DNA from: FEN-1139 sp964396375
Lineage (GTDB): Bacteria; Myxococcota_A; Polyangia; Polyangiales; Polyangiaceae
DNA: 64,000 nucleotides
Assembly: GCA_964396375.1 (NCBI GenBank)
Contig: CAYNEY010000020.1
Location: forward strand, 1 to 64,000
Reading direction: 5' to 3'
Shown here: positions 42,996 to 51,455 of the stretch, in pieces
Numbering within the stretch: the stretch's first letter is position 1
Layout of the letters: every line of letters begins with the position of its first letter
The notes under the pieces: generated by a model
Seen by the model: the letters and a program-made list of their open reading frames with translations, nothing else
Database searches by the model: none
What the model was told of the DNA's origin: nothing
Program-made: the position numbers and the translations under genes

Positions 42996-44231
42996 TCAGC
43001 CATTGTGGGGGCTGGATTCATGGGGGAAGCGATCCATCCGTGAGAGCACCGGGAATCGGAGTGCCCAGAGCCCAGCCACACCTACGCTGGCCGCGCCCCC
43101 GAGCAGGATCGCTGGCACCAGGCCAAACCATCCGGCGGTGATCCCCGACTCGAACTCCCCGAGCTCGTTCGAGGCACCGATGAAGATCGAATTGACGGCG
43201 CTGACGCGACCGCGGATCGGATCCGGGGTCTCGGCTTGGACCAAGAGGTGACGGACATAGACGCTCACCATGTCGCCGGCACCGAGCAAGATCAGGCACA
43301 AGGCGGCGGGAAGAAGGCTGCGGGAGAGCCCGAATCCGATGGTCGCGAAGCCAAACAGCACCACCCCGCCGAACATCCAGGCACCCACCCGGCGCCGCAG
43401 GGGAAAGAGGGTGAGCATGACGGTCGTGAGCACGGCACCGAGAGCAGGAGAAGCGCGGAGCAACCCGAGGGCCGCGGGAGAAGAGTGGAGGATATCCTTG
43501 GCGAAGGCCGGCAGGAGCGCGGTGGCGCCGCCGAACAGCACCACGAACAGATCGAGGGAGATGGCGCCGAGGATGACGGGGCGGGACCACACGAAGCGGA
43601 AGCCTTCCAGGGCTTCCGTCATGTTCCTCGATGTGGAGGTGGGGCGCTCTTGACTCGAGGAAACCGCGAAGAGCAGGCCACAGCCGCAAAGCTCGAGGAC
43701 GGCGACGGTGAGGTACACCACCTGTGGGCCGAACAGGTAGAGGAACCCACCGAGCACGGGTCCCGCGATGACCGCCGCGTGAAACGTGCTGGTGGAGAGC
43801 GCGACGGCCTGCCCGAGCTCTTCACGGGGCACCAGGTTGGGGACCAAGGCTTGTCCCGCAGGCATGGAGAAGGCTCGCGCGCTGCCGACCAAGACGAGGA
43901 TTGCGAACACCAGAAGCACGTTGAAGTCAGCACTCTCGGAGAGCAAAGTGAGGAGGAGCGCGGCCAGGGCTTGCACAGCCAAGGTCGTGCCCAGAATCCG
44001 TCGGCGGTTGTACCGATCGGCGACGCCGCCCGAAGGAAGGATGAAGAGGAGGAAGGGCAAGAACATCGCGAGCCCGACGTAGCCGAGGTTGCGGACATCG
44101 TTCGTGCGGTCGTAGACCTGCCAACCGACGGCAACGCCTTGCATCTGTGCGCCCAACGTGCCGAGCAGCCGCGCCAGAAGAAAAGTGGAGAAGCCAGGGT
44201 ACTCGAGCACCCGAAGCTTGGGCGAAAGCAT
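42996..44231 (-). CDS. MFS transporter, exporter type (EntS-like)
   Basis: 411 residues with about 12 hydrophobic segments. FSTFLLARLLGTLGAQMQGV then AVGWQVYDRTND, and FLLFILPSGGVADRYNRRRI (MFS motif A), are typical of the EntS/DHA3 group of drug or siderophore exporters. RVSAVNSIFIGASNELGEFE is the conserved segment near helix 11. The substrate is not deducible. It starts divergently to the GH31 gene with 86 bases between. Confidence 0.88.
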   Translation of the reverse strand: MLSPKLRVLEYPGFSTFLLARLLGTLGAQMQGVAVGWQVYDRTNDVRNLGYVGLAMFLPFLLFILPSGGVADRYNRRRILGTTLAVQALAALLLTLLSESADFNVLLVFAILVLVGSARAFSMPAGQALVPNLVPREELGQAVALSTSTFHAAVIAGPVLGGFLYLFGPQVVYLTVAVLELCGCGLLFAVSSSQERPTSTSRNMTEALEGFRFVWSRPVILGAISLDLFVVLFGGATALLPAFAKDILHSSPAALGLLRASPALGAVLTTVMLTLFPLRRRVGAWMFGGVVLFGFATIGFGLSRSLLPAALCLILLGAGDMVSVYVRHLLVQAETPDPIRGRVSAVNSIFIGASNELGEFESGITAGWFGLVPAILLGGAASVGVAGLWALRFPVLSRMDRFPHESSPHNG

Positions 44232-44317
44232 GCCGCCTGATACCTGAGGAGCTTGCCGATGGCCAGCCGCTCGGGGCTTGAAGGGGATGGCCTCGGGAGG
44301 ATAGGCTGGCGCAACCC

Positions 44318-46330
44318 ATGGCCAAGATCGTCGCCGAGCCCACCCGCCTGATCCGAAAATCCGACTGGGAAACCCTGATCATCGAGGCATGGGGGCAAAA
44401 TGGCCTGCGGGTGCGCGCCACGAGGAGACCCGCGCTCACCGGTCGTGATTGGGCCCTGCTCCCCGCCGAGACTCGGGAGGTCGAGGTGCGTGTGGATGGA
44501 CAGACGGCGAGCTTGCGCCACGGCCTGCTCGAGTGCCGCATCAACGCCGAGGGCTGGCTCTCCTTCGTGAATCAGCGCGGTCAGGTGCTGCTCGAGGAAT
44601 ACTGGCGCAATCGCCATAGGCTCGAGCGCTTCGCGCTGCCGCTCAATATCGCGGCACGGGAGCTGCGTCCGCTCTGCGGTGCGGACGGCTACGCCCTGGC
44701 TTTGCGCTTCGAGGCGAAAGAGGGCGAGAAGCTGTTCGGGATGGGACAGTATCAGGAGCCCAACCTGGACAAGAAGGGTTGTGTGCTCGAACTCGCCCAC
44801 CGCAACACACAGTCGAGCGTGCCCTTCGTGCTCTCGAACCGGGGCTACGGCTTTCTCTTCAACAACCCCGCGGTGGGCAAGGTGGTCTTCGGACGCAACC
44901 TGACCGAGTGGACCGCGCCCATGACCTTCGAGATCGACTACTGGCTCTGCGCTGGGGACACCCCAGCCATGCTCGAGGAACAGTACACGGCGGTGACTGG
45001 GCGAGTGCCGCTGATGCCGGAGCATGGGCTCGGCTTCACCCAGTGCAAGATGCGCTACCGGACCCAAGCCGAGCTGATGGGCGTGGTGCGCGAGCACAAG
45101 CGGCGGGGGTTGCCTCTCGACATGGTGGTGGCGGACTTCTTCCACTGGACCATCCAGGGGGATTTCCGGTTCGATGCCGAGGATTGGCCGGACGTCGAGG
45201 GCATGGTGCGCGAACTCCGGGAGTACGGCGTGGAGCTGATGGTATCGATCTGGCCGACCATCGACACACGCTCCGAGAACCGGCGCGAGATGGAGGAGCG
45301 CGGGCTCTTGATCGGCGTCGATCGGGGTCCACGCATGAACATGAATTGGATGGGAGAAACGGTATTCTTCGACGCCACCAACCCCGAGGCCCGAAGCTTC
45401 GTGTGGGAGAAGGCAAAGCAGAACTACTTCGACAAGGGGATCCGTACCTTCTGGCTGGATGAGGCCGAGCCCGAGTTTGGTCTGTACGATTTCGACATCT
45501 TCCGTTTCTTCGCCGGGCCCGCGCTGGCCGTTTCCAACATCTATCCCGCCGCCTACGCCGAAGGCTTCTACGATGGCCTCCGAGAGGCCGGGGTCGAGCA
45601 CCCGATGTGCCTGGTGCGGGCGGCCTGGGCTGGGAGTCAGCGCTTCGGCGCGCTGGTGTGGTCGGGGGACATCCACTCGAGCTTTCGCTCCCTTCGAGAT
45701 CAACTGGCGGCGGGGCTCTCGATGGGGCTCGCCGGGATCCCATGGTGGACCACCGACATCGGTGGTTTCATCGGTGGTGATCCCACCTCCCCCGAGTTTC
45801 GTGAGCTTCTGGTGCGCTGGTTCGAGTGGGGCTGCTTCTGTCCCGTGTTCCGGCTGCACGGCGATCGGGTGCCGTACCGACCCCCGCCGGTTCCGCGCCG
45901 CAACGACATCCTGCAGTTTGGTTCGGGGGCAGAGAATGAAGTGTGGAGCTTTGGCGAGGAGGCGTATCCGATCTTGTGCCAGTATCTCTTCCTCAGGGAA
46001 CGCCTGCGCCCCTACCTGCGTCGGTTGATGCGCGAAGCCCACGAGCGGGGGACTCCCGTCATGCGACCACTGTTCTACGACTTTCCCGATGACGCGCGGG
46101 CCTGGGAGGTCGAGACGGAGTACATGCTGGGGCCGGAGCTTCTGGTTGCGCCGGTGATGGAGGCTGGCCAACGACGGCGCTCTCTCTACCTGCCCAAAGG
46201 CACGAGCTATCGTTCGGCATGGACTGGCGAACAGTTTCAGGGAGGGCAGACCATCGAGGTAGAAGCGCCCCTGGACCGGATCCCTCTCATGCTGGTGGGG
46301 AACGCGAGCCTGCCGATCGTGGAGCCGTGA
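44318..46330 (+). CDS. GH31 glycoside hydrolase (alpha-xylosidase/alpha-glucosidase type), cytoplasmic
   Basis: 670 residues without signal peptide. The N-terminal beta-sandwich (LRHGLLECRINAEGWLSFV) leads to the barrel with GMGQYQEPNLDKKGCVLEL. The nucleophile Asp is in FWLDEAEPEFG, the form usual in the YicI-like alpha-xylosidase branch, and the acid/base Asp is in LVWSGDIHSSF. YMLGPELLVAPVMEAG opens the C-terminal sandwich. It may act on imported xyloglucan or other alpha-linked oligosaccharides, linking internal metabolism to the extracellular enzymes upstream. Substrate choice needs assay. Confidence 0.92.
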   Translation: MAKIVAEPTRLIRKSDWETLIIEAWGQNGLRVRATRRPALTGRDWALLPAETREVEVRVDGQTASLRHGLLECRINAEGWLSFVNQRGQVLLEEYWRNRHRLERFALPLNIAARELRPLCGADGYALALRFEAKEGEKLFGMGQYQEPNLDKKGCVLELAHRNTQSSVPFVLSNRGYGFLFNNPAVGKVVFGRNLTEWTAPMTFEIDYWLCAGDTPAMLEEQYTAVTGRVPLMPEHGLGFTQCKMRYRTQAELMGVVREHKRRGLPLDMVVADFFHWTIQGDFRFDAEDWPDVEGMVRELREYGVELMVSIWPTIDTRSENRREMEERGLLIGVDRGPRMNMNWMGETVFFDATNPEARSFVWEKAKQNYFDKGIRTFWLDEAEPEFGLYDFDIFRFFAGPALAVSNIYPAAYAEGFYDGLREAGVEHPMCLVRAAWAGSQRFGALVWSGDIHSSFRSLRDQLAAGLSMGLAGIPWWTTDIGGFIGGDPTSPEFRELLVRWFEWGCFCPVFRLHGDRVPYRPPPVPRRNDILQFGSGAENEVWSFGEEAYPILCQYLFLRERLRPYLRRLMREAHERGTPVMRPLFYDFPDDARAWEVETEYMLGPELLVAPVMEAGQRRRSLYLPKGTSYRSAWTGEQFQGGQTIEVEAPLDRIPLMLVGNASLPIVEP

Positions 46331-46520
46331 TGTAAGCAGGCTTGGGGGGCCTTTTCCTTGCAGCCACGGTGCGAAATTGTGTCCGTGGGCGGGGGTGGGA
46401 ACGTTCAGAAGCAGATCTCGTACCGTCTCGTCGACAGGATCGCCTCTCACCGACCGACTCACCTGTGGTAGACCGAGGGTTCGTAACGACAGGGTGGTGA
46501 CCCCAGCTCGGAGGTGATGC

Positions 46521-47939
46521 GTGGCCAACAAGAAGACCAAAGGCATGTCTCGTCGCGACTTTCTCGGAGTATCGCTCAGCACTACCGTGCTGGCCGGGAT
46601 TGGGGTGGCCTGCAGCAGCGAAAGCGGAACCGGTCAAGAAGCTGGTGTAGGTGGTTCCGGAACTGGAGGCGGGACGGGTGCGAGTGGTGGACCGGGTCAA
46701 GGTGGTGCGGGTCAAGGTGGTGCGGGTCAAGGTGGTGCGGGTCAAGGCGGCGCGGGTCAAGGTGGTGCGGGTCAAGGCGGTGCGGGCCAAGGCGGCGCGG
46801 GTCAAGGCGGTGCGGGCCAAGGCGGCGCGGGTCAAGGCGGCGCGGGTCAAGGCGGTGCGGGCCAAGGCGGCGCGGGTCAGGGCGGTGCGGGTCAGGGCGG
46901 TGCGGGTCAGGGCGGTGCGGGTCAGGGCGGTGCGGGCCAAGGCGGAGACGGCCAAGGCGGAGACGGCCAAGGTGGCGCGAGCACCAGCGGTGAAGGTGGG
47001 AGCCCCGAAGCCGGTGGCTCTGGAGGTGAAGGCGGCAGCACATCACAGACCGAGGTGGCGGTCGCGCTGCGCAGCACGAGTTCCGGGATCGCGGCGGCGA
47101 CCGTGGCGGCCATCGAGAGGATCGGGCTCCCCAATCTCTCCGGGCAGAATGTGGTGATCCGTCCGAATCAGATCGACACCGGTGACGGTGTGACCAACAC
47201 CGAGGTGATCCGTGGAGTGATCCAGGCCGTGAACCGCGCGTGCCTGTCAGGTCCCGTTGGGTCGATCGTGGTCGCGGAAGACGCCTTCGCCTCTCCTGCG
47301 GGCTCGAACATGCAGACCAATGGTGTCGTCGCCGTGTGTGCGGAGGAGGGTGCTACCACCCTCGATCTCTCCGGAACTGCCACCACCAACCATGCTCCGG
47401 CTGGAGCCGGAAACTGGGGCGGAGGGCTCGACTTCTACGACACGGTGTACGAGGCTGACTACGTGATCAATGTGCCGCGCTGCAAATGCCATGGGAGCAC
47501 CAACTTCAGCATGGCGCTCAAGGCTTGGTTTGGCAGCGTGCGGCGACCAGGGGACTTGCACGGCAGCGGCAACCTGCACGACAAATGCGCGGAGGCCCAC
47601 CTGGTGAAGCAGGAGAGCTTCGTCGTGCTCGACGCCACCGAGTGCATGGTCACCGGTGGTCCGCAGCGTGGCACCATGCGGGACTCGGGCATCGTGGCCG
47701 CGACCAAGGACGCCATCTTGGCTGACGTGACGGGCCTGGCCATCATCCGGCACTTCGGCGACGATCTTGATGACAGCGACAAGGGACCAGCCTTCACCGT
47801 AGCACCCTGGCAGCAGCGTCAGATCCTGAAGGCGATGTCGCTTTCTTTCCCAGGTTGGGTCACTGAAGCCACGGACTACTCCTATGATGGTGAAGGGATC
47901 TCCACCATCGACGACATCATGGCCAAGCGAACAGCATGA
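46521..47939 (+). CDS. Tat-exported DUF362 lipoprotein with Gly-rich stalk
   Basis: 472 residues from GTG 46521 (GGAGG upstream). MSRRDFLGVSLSTTVLAGIG VAC is a twin-arginine signal merging into a lipobox, so the protein is probably folded, perhaps with a cofactor, before export. A GAGQGG stalk spans ~55-160. The remaining ~300 residues match DUF362: NVVIRPNQIDTG, YVINVPRCKCHG, STNFSMALKAWFGSVRRPGD, HLVKQESFVVLDATECMVTG. DUF362 proteins are often linked to Fe-S redox chemistry, though no ferredoxin domain is present. It overlaps the next gene by 4 bases. Confidence 0.87.
   Translation: MANKKTKGMSRRDFLGVSLSTTVLAGIGVACSSESGTGQEAGVGGSGTGGGTGASGGPGQGGAGQGGAGQGGAGQGGAGQGGAGQGGAGQGGAGQGGAGQGGAGQGGAGQGGAGQGGAGQGGAGQGGAGQGGAGQGGAGQGGDGQGGDGQGGASTSGEGGSPEAGGSGGEGGSTSQTEVAVALRSTSSGIAAATVAAIERIGLPNLSGQNVVIRPNQIDTGDGVTNTEVIRGVIQAVNRACLSGPVGSIVVAEDAFASPAGSNMQTNGVVAVCAEEGATTLDLSGTATTNHAPAGAGNWGGGLDFYDTVYEADYVINVPRCKCHGSTNFSMALKAWFGSVRRPGDLHGSGNLHDKCAEAHLVKQESFVVLDATECMVTGGPQRGTMRDSGIVAATKDAILADVTGLAIIRHFGDDLDDSDKGPAFTVAPWQQRQILKAMSLSFPGWVTEATDYSYDGEGISTIDDIMAKRTA
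46694..46979 (+). repeat. 15-bp tandem repeat coding for GAGQG
   Basis: About nineteen units of GGTCAAGGCGGTGCG and variants, without gap, forming the stalk of the DUF362 lipoprotein. Confidence 0.9.
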
Positions 47940-48985
47940 ACTCGACCTATTTCAGGATTTCCTCCGTCCCGTCCACAGCGTTTCTGAGCGCGCTCATCGC
48001 GTTGAGCATGGCTTGCAGCTCGGGGGGCAGTGGGGATGAGTCCGCGACGGGTGGTGCTGCCGGTGATCCTGTTGGGCAGGGCGGAGGCTTGGCAGGGGGC
48101 GAGGGTGGCACCTCGACGGGAGCAGGTGGCACGACCAGCCAGGCTGGGGCCACCGGCTTTGGTGGCGACACGGGAGGCTGCAGTGCCGAGGTGATTGGCC
48201 CAACCAGTCACCCCGTCGGCAATTACGACAACATGTCGTGCAACCTGCCGGATTGTCATGAGGGCGAGGTGGGCGGATGGATCTACGCCAGCCGGTTTGG
48301 GTATCCCTGGGTGCCTGGTGCCACCATCACCATCACCAACCTGGATGGCACCACGGCGGTGACCAGCGCAGCCGAGGACGGCTTCTTCAACTTCGGGCCT
48401 GAGGTGGTGATCTCGTCGCCGTACAAGGTTTGCGTGAGCCGCTGCCCGAGTACGGACTGCAACCTGACGCCGCATGTCAGCACGGATTGTCTGGCACCCG
48501 GCTGCCACGCACAGCCCACCCAACGCATCTACGTGACCGCCCCTGAGCTCACCGGCACCGGTGGCGCCGCAACCGGGGTAGATTGTGTGCCTCCAACGCC
48601 GGGTGGGCCGTACGTGCACGCGGAGAACACGACCAGCGCCGTGGCGAACCAGCCCTGTGTGAACTGTCACGCCGATCCCCTCTACTTGGGAGGGTTTCTC
48701 TACGACGGCCCGACGAGCCGCACCACGGTCGCGGGGGCCACGGTCGAGATCATCCCTGCAAGCGGACCGACCATCAGCACCGTAACGGGACCCGATGGGA
48801 TGTTCTTCCTCGGAACCAACGGCCTCGAGGTCACGACCCAAACCTTGACCGCGCCCTACACGGTCTGCGTCAGCAAGTGTCCCACCTCACGGCTCTGCTC
48901 CCTCACCAACGGCCATTTGACCACCGACGATTGTGGGCGTTGCCACGATGGGCTCACCGAGGATAGCGTGTATCTGCGTCCCTGA
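47936..48985 (+). CDS. Lipoprotein with four heme-binding-like motifs and repeated regulatory-like domains
   Basis: 349 residues; its ATG overlaps the DUF362 stop (ATGA). The signal ends ALSMAC, and a short Gly stalk follows. Two similar halves each contain a carboxypeptidase-regulatory-like beta-domain (WVPGATITITNLDGTTAV; TVAGATVEIIPASGPTIS) with PYxVCVSxCP. They are bordered by CNLPDCH (102-108), CLAPGCH (185-191), CVNCH (241-245) and CGRCH (333-337). CxxCH is the covalent c-heme site and CxxxxCH a known variant, so a tetraheme surface cytochrome is possible. Structural zinc or simple disulfides are the alternative. Confidence 0.75.
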   Translation: MNSTYFRISSVPSTAFLSALIALSMACSSGGSGDESATGGAAGDPVGQGGGLAGGEGGTSTGAGGTTSQAGATGFGGDTGGCSAEVIGPTSHPVGNYDNMSCNLPDCHEGEVGGWIYASRFGYPWVPGATITITNLDGTTAVTSAAEDGFFNFGPEVVISSPYKVCVSRCPSTDCNLTPHVSTDCLAPGCHAQPTQRIYVTAPELTGTGGAATGVDCVPPTPGGPYVHAENTTSAVANQPCVNCHADPLYLGGFLYDGPTSRTTVAGATVEIIPASGPTISTVTGPDGMFFLGTNGLEVTTQTLTAPYTVCVSKCPTSRLCSLTNGHLTTDDCGRCHDGLTEDSVYLRP

Positions 48986-49071
48986 ACTCCCTTGGCGCAG
49001 TCACCCTGGTGGAGCGGAGGAACTCGGGAGCGGAGCGTGACCAAAAAGCCTTGGTGAATACGAGCGTTGGA

Positions 49072-49368
49072 TCAGGCCGCGAGTTCTACGGCGCAAGGTC
49101 GGAGGTTGGACGGTGAACGGCGCAACTCGGAGAGCGCTTCGGCAATCCTCGCGTGTTCCAGTCGCTGGTGGTTGCGCTCCTGGAAGACGATCCGCGTGAT
49201 CCGGTGCCGTGGGGTCGTGTAGTCGCTGTTCTGAAGGATGGCGAATCCAAGCCGCTCCAGAGCCGAAGCTGTGTCAACTCCCATCGTCTCTCCGTGCGAA
49301 GCCAACAGCTCCAGCTCCGCGATGCGCTGCTCTGCCTCGAGGCGCACGATGATCTTCATGGCGTTCAT
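49072..49368 (-). CDS. Small protein of unknown function, paralogue of 49571
   Basis: 98 residues from ATG 49368; ATG 49359 (MKIIVRLE) is an alternative. IVRLEAEQRIAELELLASHG and YTTPRHRITRIVFQERNHQR are shared in pattern with the 49571 product (VMVRLDDAQRSAALEIFVPH; EYSTSRFRVTYARLTDRFDQ). It is mostly helical and charged, without signal or membrane helix. It points away from the GTCAC-rich region at 49504-49575, which may control it. The family is not recognised. Confidence 0.6.
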   Translation of the reverse strand: MNAMKIIVRLEAEQRIAELELLASHGETMGVDTASALERLGFAILQNSDYTTPRHRITRIVFQERNHQRLEHARIAEALSELRRSPSNLRPCAVELAA

Positions 49369-49503
49369 GAACTCCAGTATCGAGCCCCGTCGTGACGGAG
49401 GTTCGGCGCCGGTGTGACGTTCTCGTGAAAAGACCGGGGGGGGGACCAGGCCGTTGGGCAGAGAACCCACCACGGCGTGTCCAGAACATCGCGATGGCGT
49501 CAA

Positions 49504-49521
49504 TGTCACAGATAAGTCACA
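49504..49521. promoter_or_regulatory. Pho-box-like repeat
   Basis: TGTCACA-GATA-AGTCACA: two 7-base units with a 4-base spacer, the 11-bp period of PhoB sites. More GTCAC half-sites follow at 49536-49542 and 49568-49574. It lies between the 49072 and 49571/49625 genes beside the pst-pho locus. Confidence 0.5.
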
Positions 49522-49570
49522 GAACGTGACCCGAGTGTCACGATCAAGATCCTTGCGCGACACCAATCTG

Positions 49571-50113
49571 TCACGCGGGGTGGGCATGCTGGGGGAACCG
49601 GGATAGACCCGATAATCGTGACCCATGAACCGGCGATCGCCCATCAGTGTGAAGGAACTCGGGCTCGGCGCCCTGCAACTGATCGGTCTCAGCTTCTGGG
49701 TTTTCGTGCTGCTGGCGGCATTCGCGGAGGCCAAAACCTGGGATCCTCGGATCACCGACTACACCGAGCAGTTCGGGTTTCTGTTCGACGGCCGTTGATG
49801 TGCCTCCTGTGACGGAGCAAAGAGGAGAGTCGAGGGCCGCGGACTCATCGGTCGCCAGCAAGTGCTCGACAGAACACAGGATCTGCATCAATCGCCCGGT
49901 GTCGAGCCTCTGGTCGAAACGGTCCGTGAGTCTGGCGTAGGTCACGCGGAAGCGTGAGGTGGAGTACTCGACGATTCGCTGCGGTGTGAGGGAAAGGTCG
50001 AGCAGCGTCGGCACCAATCCACGCAGTGGCGCCTGGCGATGGGGAACGAAAATCTCGAGTGCGGCGCTCCGCTGCGCGTCATCCAGACGCACCATGACTT
50101 GATGGGATTTCAT
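49571..50113 (-). CDS. Protein of unknown function, N-terminal half paralogous to 49072
   Basis: 180 residues from ATG 50113. Residues 1-95 (MKSHQVMVRLDDAQRSAALE through LMQILCSVEHLLATDE) look like real protein and match the pattern of the 98-residue neighbour. The last ~75 residues are antisense to the small membrane protein ORF at 49625-49798 and look non-native (Pro/Gln/His rich), so the gene may have lost its original stop. It is divergent from pstS with PhoB-like sites between. Confidence 0.5.
   Translation of the reverse strand: MKSHQVMVRLDDAQRSAALEIFVPHRQAPLRGLVPTLLDLSLTPQRIVEYSTSRFRVTYARLTDRFDQRLDTGRLMQILCSVEHLLATDESAALDSPLCSVTGGTSTAVEQKPELLGVVGDPRIPGFGLRECRQQHENPEAETDQLQGAEPEFLHTDGRSPVHGSRLSGLSRFPQHAHPA
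49625..49798 (+). CDS. Small single-helix membrane protein
   Basis: 57 residues from ATG 49625. MNRRSPISVKELGLGALQLI starts with a basic segment, GLSFWVFVLLAAFAEA is a membrane helix, and a polar tail ends FGFLFDGR. The amino acid composition is far more protein-like than the opposite strand. It lies downstream of the Pho-box-like repeat at 49504, so it may be induced under phosphate limitation. No ribosome site is obvious, and the overlap with the antisense 49571 frame leaves doubt. Confidence 0.45.
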   Translation: MNRRSPISVKELGLGALQLIGLSFWVFVLLAAFAEAKTWDPRITDYTEQFGFLFDGR

Positions 50114-50229
50114 GCGGCTTAGCCTGGTATTTTTGGGTGACGGGCCTCAGACGCCGAGGGGGCAACCAAGCAAACTCGACGTGTCGAGAAGGCGGACACA
50201 GAGCAAAGGGCGGAGGCCTAAGGAGACGA

Positions 50230-50262
50230 GTTCATCAGAACGTCACCAAACTGTTGCGGACT
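50230..50262. promoter_or_regulatory. Pho-box-like array upstream of pstS
   Basis: Three 11-bp units, GTTCATCAGAA, CGTCACCAAAC and TGTTGCGGACT, resemble the 7+4 PhoB site (best unit CGTCACC), ending 46 bases before the pstS ATG. The outer units are degenerate. Confidence 0.5.
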
Positions 50263-50308
50263 CGTCCCGTGCCACCGGAGCGACCTTGCTAGAGTGCCTC
50301 ACACCGAC

Positions 50309-51412
50309 ATGGCACACAGACTCATTACATTGCTCTCTCTGTCACTCCTCTTTCCCGTTGTTGCGGGCTGCAGCAAGAAGACCGAGCCCGGTGCGACCGA
50401 GAACTCGGCTGGGCCGAGCGCGGCTCCCAAGCCACAGACCATCGCGCTCAATGGCGCCGGCGCTACCTTCCCCTTCCCCTTGTATTCCAAGTGGATGGCC
50501 GACTACAACCAGCTCCGACCCGAAATCCGGATCAACTACCAGTCGATCGGGTCGGGAGGGGGAATTCGGCAGTTCACGGCTGGAACCGTCGACTTTGGTG
50601 CGACGGACGCGCCCATGAGCGAAGATGAGTTGAAGAAGTTGCCGCGTAAGGCGTTTCACCTGCCCACAACCCTCGGTTCGGTGGTGCTGACTTACAACGT
50701 CGAGGGAGTGAGCAGCCCGCTCAAGCTGACTTCTGAGGCGCTCTCTCAAATTTACCTCGGCAAGATCAAGAAGTGGAATGACGTCAAGATCACTTCTGAG
50801 AACCCCGACCAGAAACTGCCAGCCAAGGACATCGCGGTTGTGTATCGCTCAGACGGCAGTGGTACCACCGCGGTCTTCACGGACTACCTGGCCAAGGTGT
50901 CGCCAGAGTTCAAGGAGAAGGTGGGCGAGGGCAAGAGCGTCAAGTGGCCGGTGGGCCTCGGGGCCAAGGGCAACGAGGGTGTCACCGGGCAGGTGAAGAC
51001 CACGCCGAACACCATCGGCTACGTTGAATATGCCTACGCAACACAGAACAAGATGCCCATGGCATTGCTCAAGAACGCTGCGGGCAAGTTCACGGGGCCG
51101 AGCATCGCTGCGACCACTGCGGCTGCTGCAGGTGTCGCGCTGCCCGAGACTCTCCACGTTTCGGTGACGAACTCAGCTGCAGAAGACGCCTATCCGATCG
51201 CCGCCTACACCTATATCCTGGTCTTCGAAGACCTGATCGATCCGGTGAAGGGACCGGCCTTGGCTGACTTTTTGTGGTGGGCGCTCCACGATGGGCAGGC
51301 CCATTGTGAGCCGCTCGGCTATGCGCAGCTACCGGCCAAGGTGGTGGCGCAGGCCGAAGCTCAGCTGAAGAAGCTTCGCGTTGGCGACAAACCAGCGCTC
51401 ACCATCAAGTAG
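50309..51412 (+). CDS. pstS: Phosphate ABC transporter substrate-binding lipoprotein
   Basis: 367 residues from ATG 50309; the signal ends PVVAGC. LNGAGATFPFPLYSKWMADY, INYQSIGSGGGIRQF, DFGATDAPMSEDEL and VVYRSDGSGTTAVFTDYL are the phosphate-binding segments of PstS. It captures phosphate in the periplasm and hands it to PstCA. It is the first gene of a seven-gene plus-strand unit with short or overlapping junctions. Regulation is probably by PhoB through the site at 50230-50262. Confidence 0.97.
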   Translation: MAHRLITLLSLSLLFPVVAGCSKKTEPGATENSAGPSAAPKPQTIALNGAGATFPFPLYSKWMADYNQLRPEIRINYQSIGSGGGIRQFTAGTVDFGATDAPMSEDELKKLPRKAFHLPTTLGSVVLTYNVEGVSSPLKLTSEALSQIYLGKIKKWNDVKITSENPDQKLPAKDIAVVYRSDGSGTTAVFTDYLAKVSPEFKEKVGEGKSVKWPVGLGAKGNEGVTGQVKTTPNTIGYVEYAYATQNKMPMALLKNAAGKFTGPSIAATTAAAAGVALPETLHVSVTNSAAEDAYPIAAYTYILVFEDLIDPVKGPALADFLWWALHDGQAHCEPLGYAQLPAKVVAQAEAQLKKLRVGDKPALTIK

Positions 51413-51455
51413 GGCGCGCAGAACACCACCACTTGGCGATCAGTAAACCATCTGG

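Noticed and set aside
43236..44240. 334-codon plus-strand frame opposite the MFS gene
   Set aside because: The sequence is extremely Glu/His/Gln-rich, as expected from reading membrane-helix codons in antisense.
43619..46582. Very long open frame on the minus strand (987 codons) opposite the GH31 gene
   Set aside because: It is antisense to a clear GH31 gene and runs into the MFS gene out of frame. Its length is due to high GC third positions, and the translated sequence matches no protein pattern.
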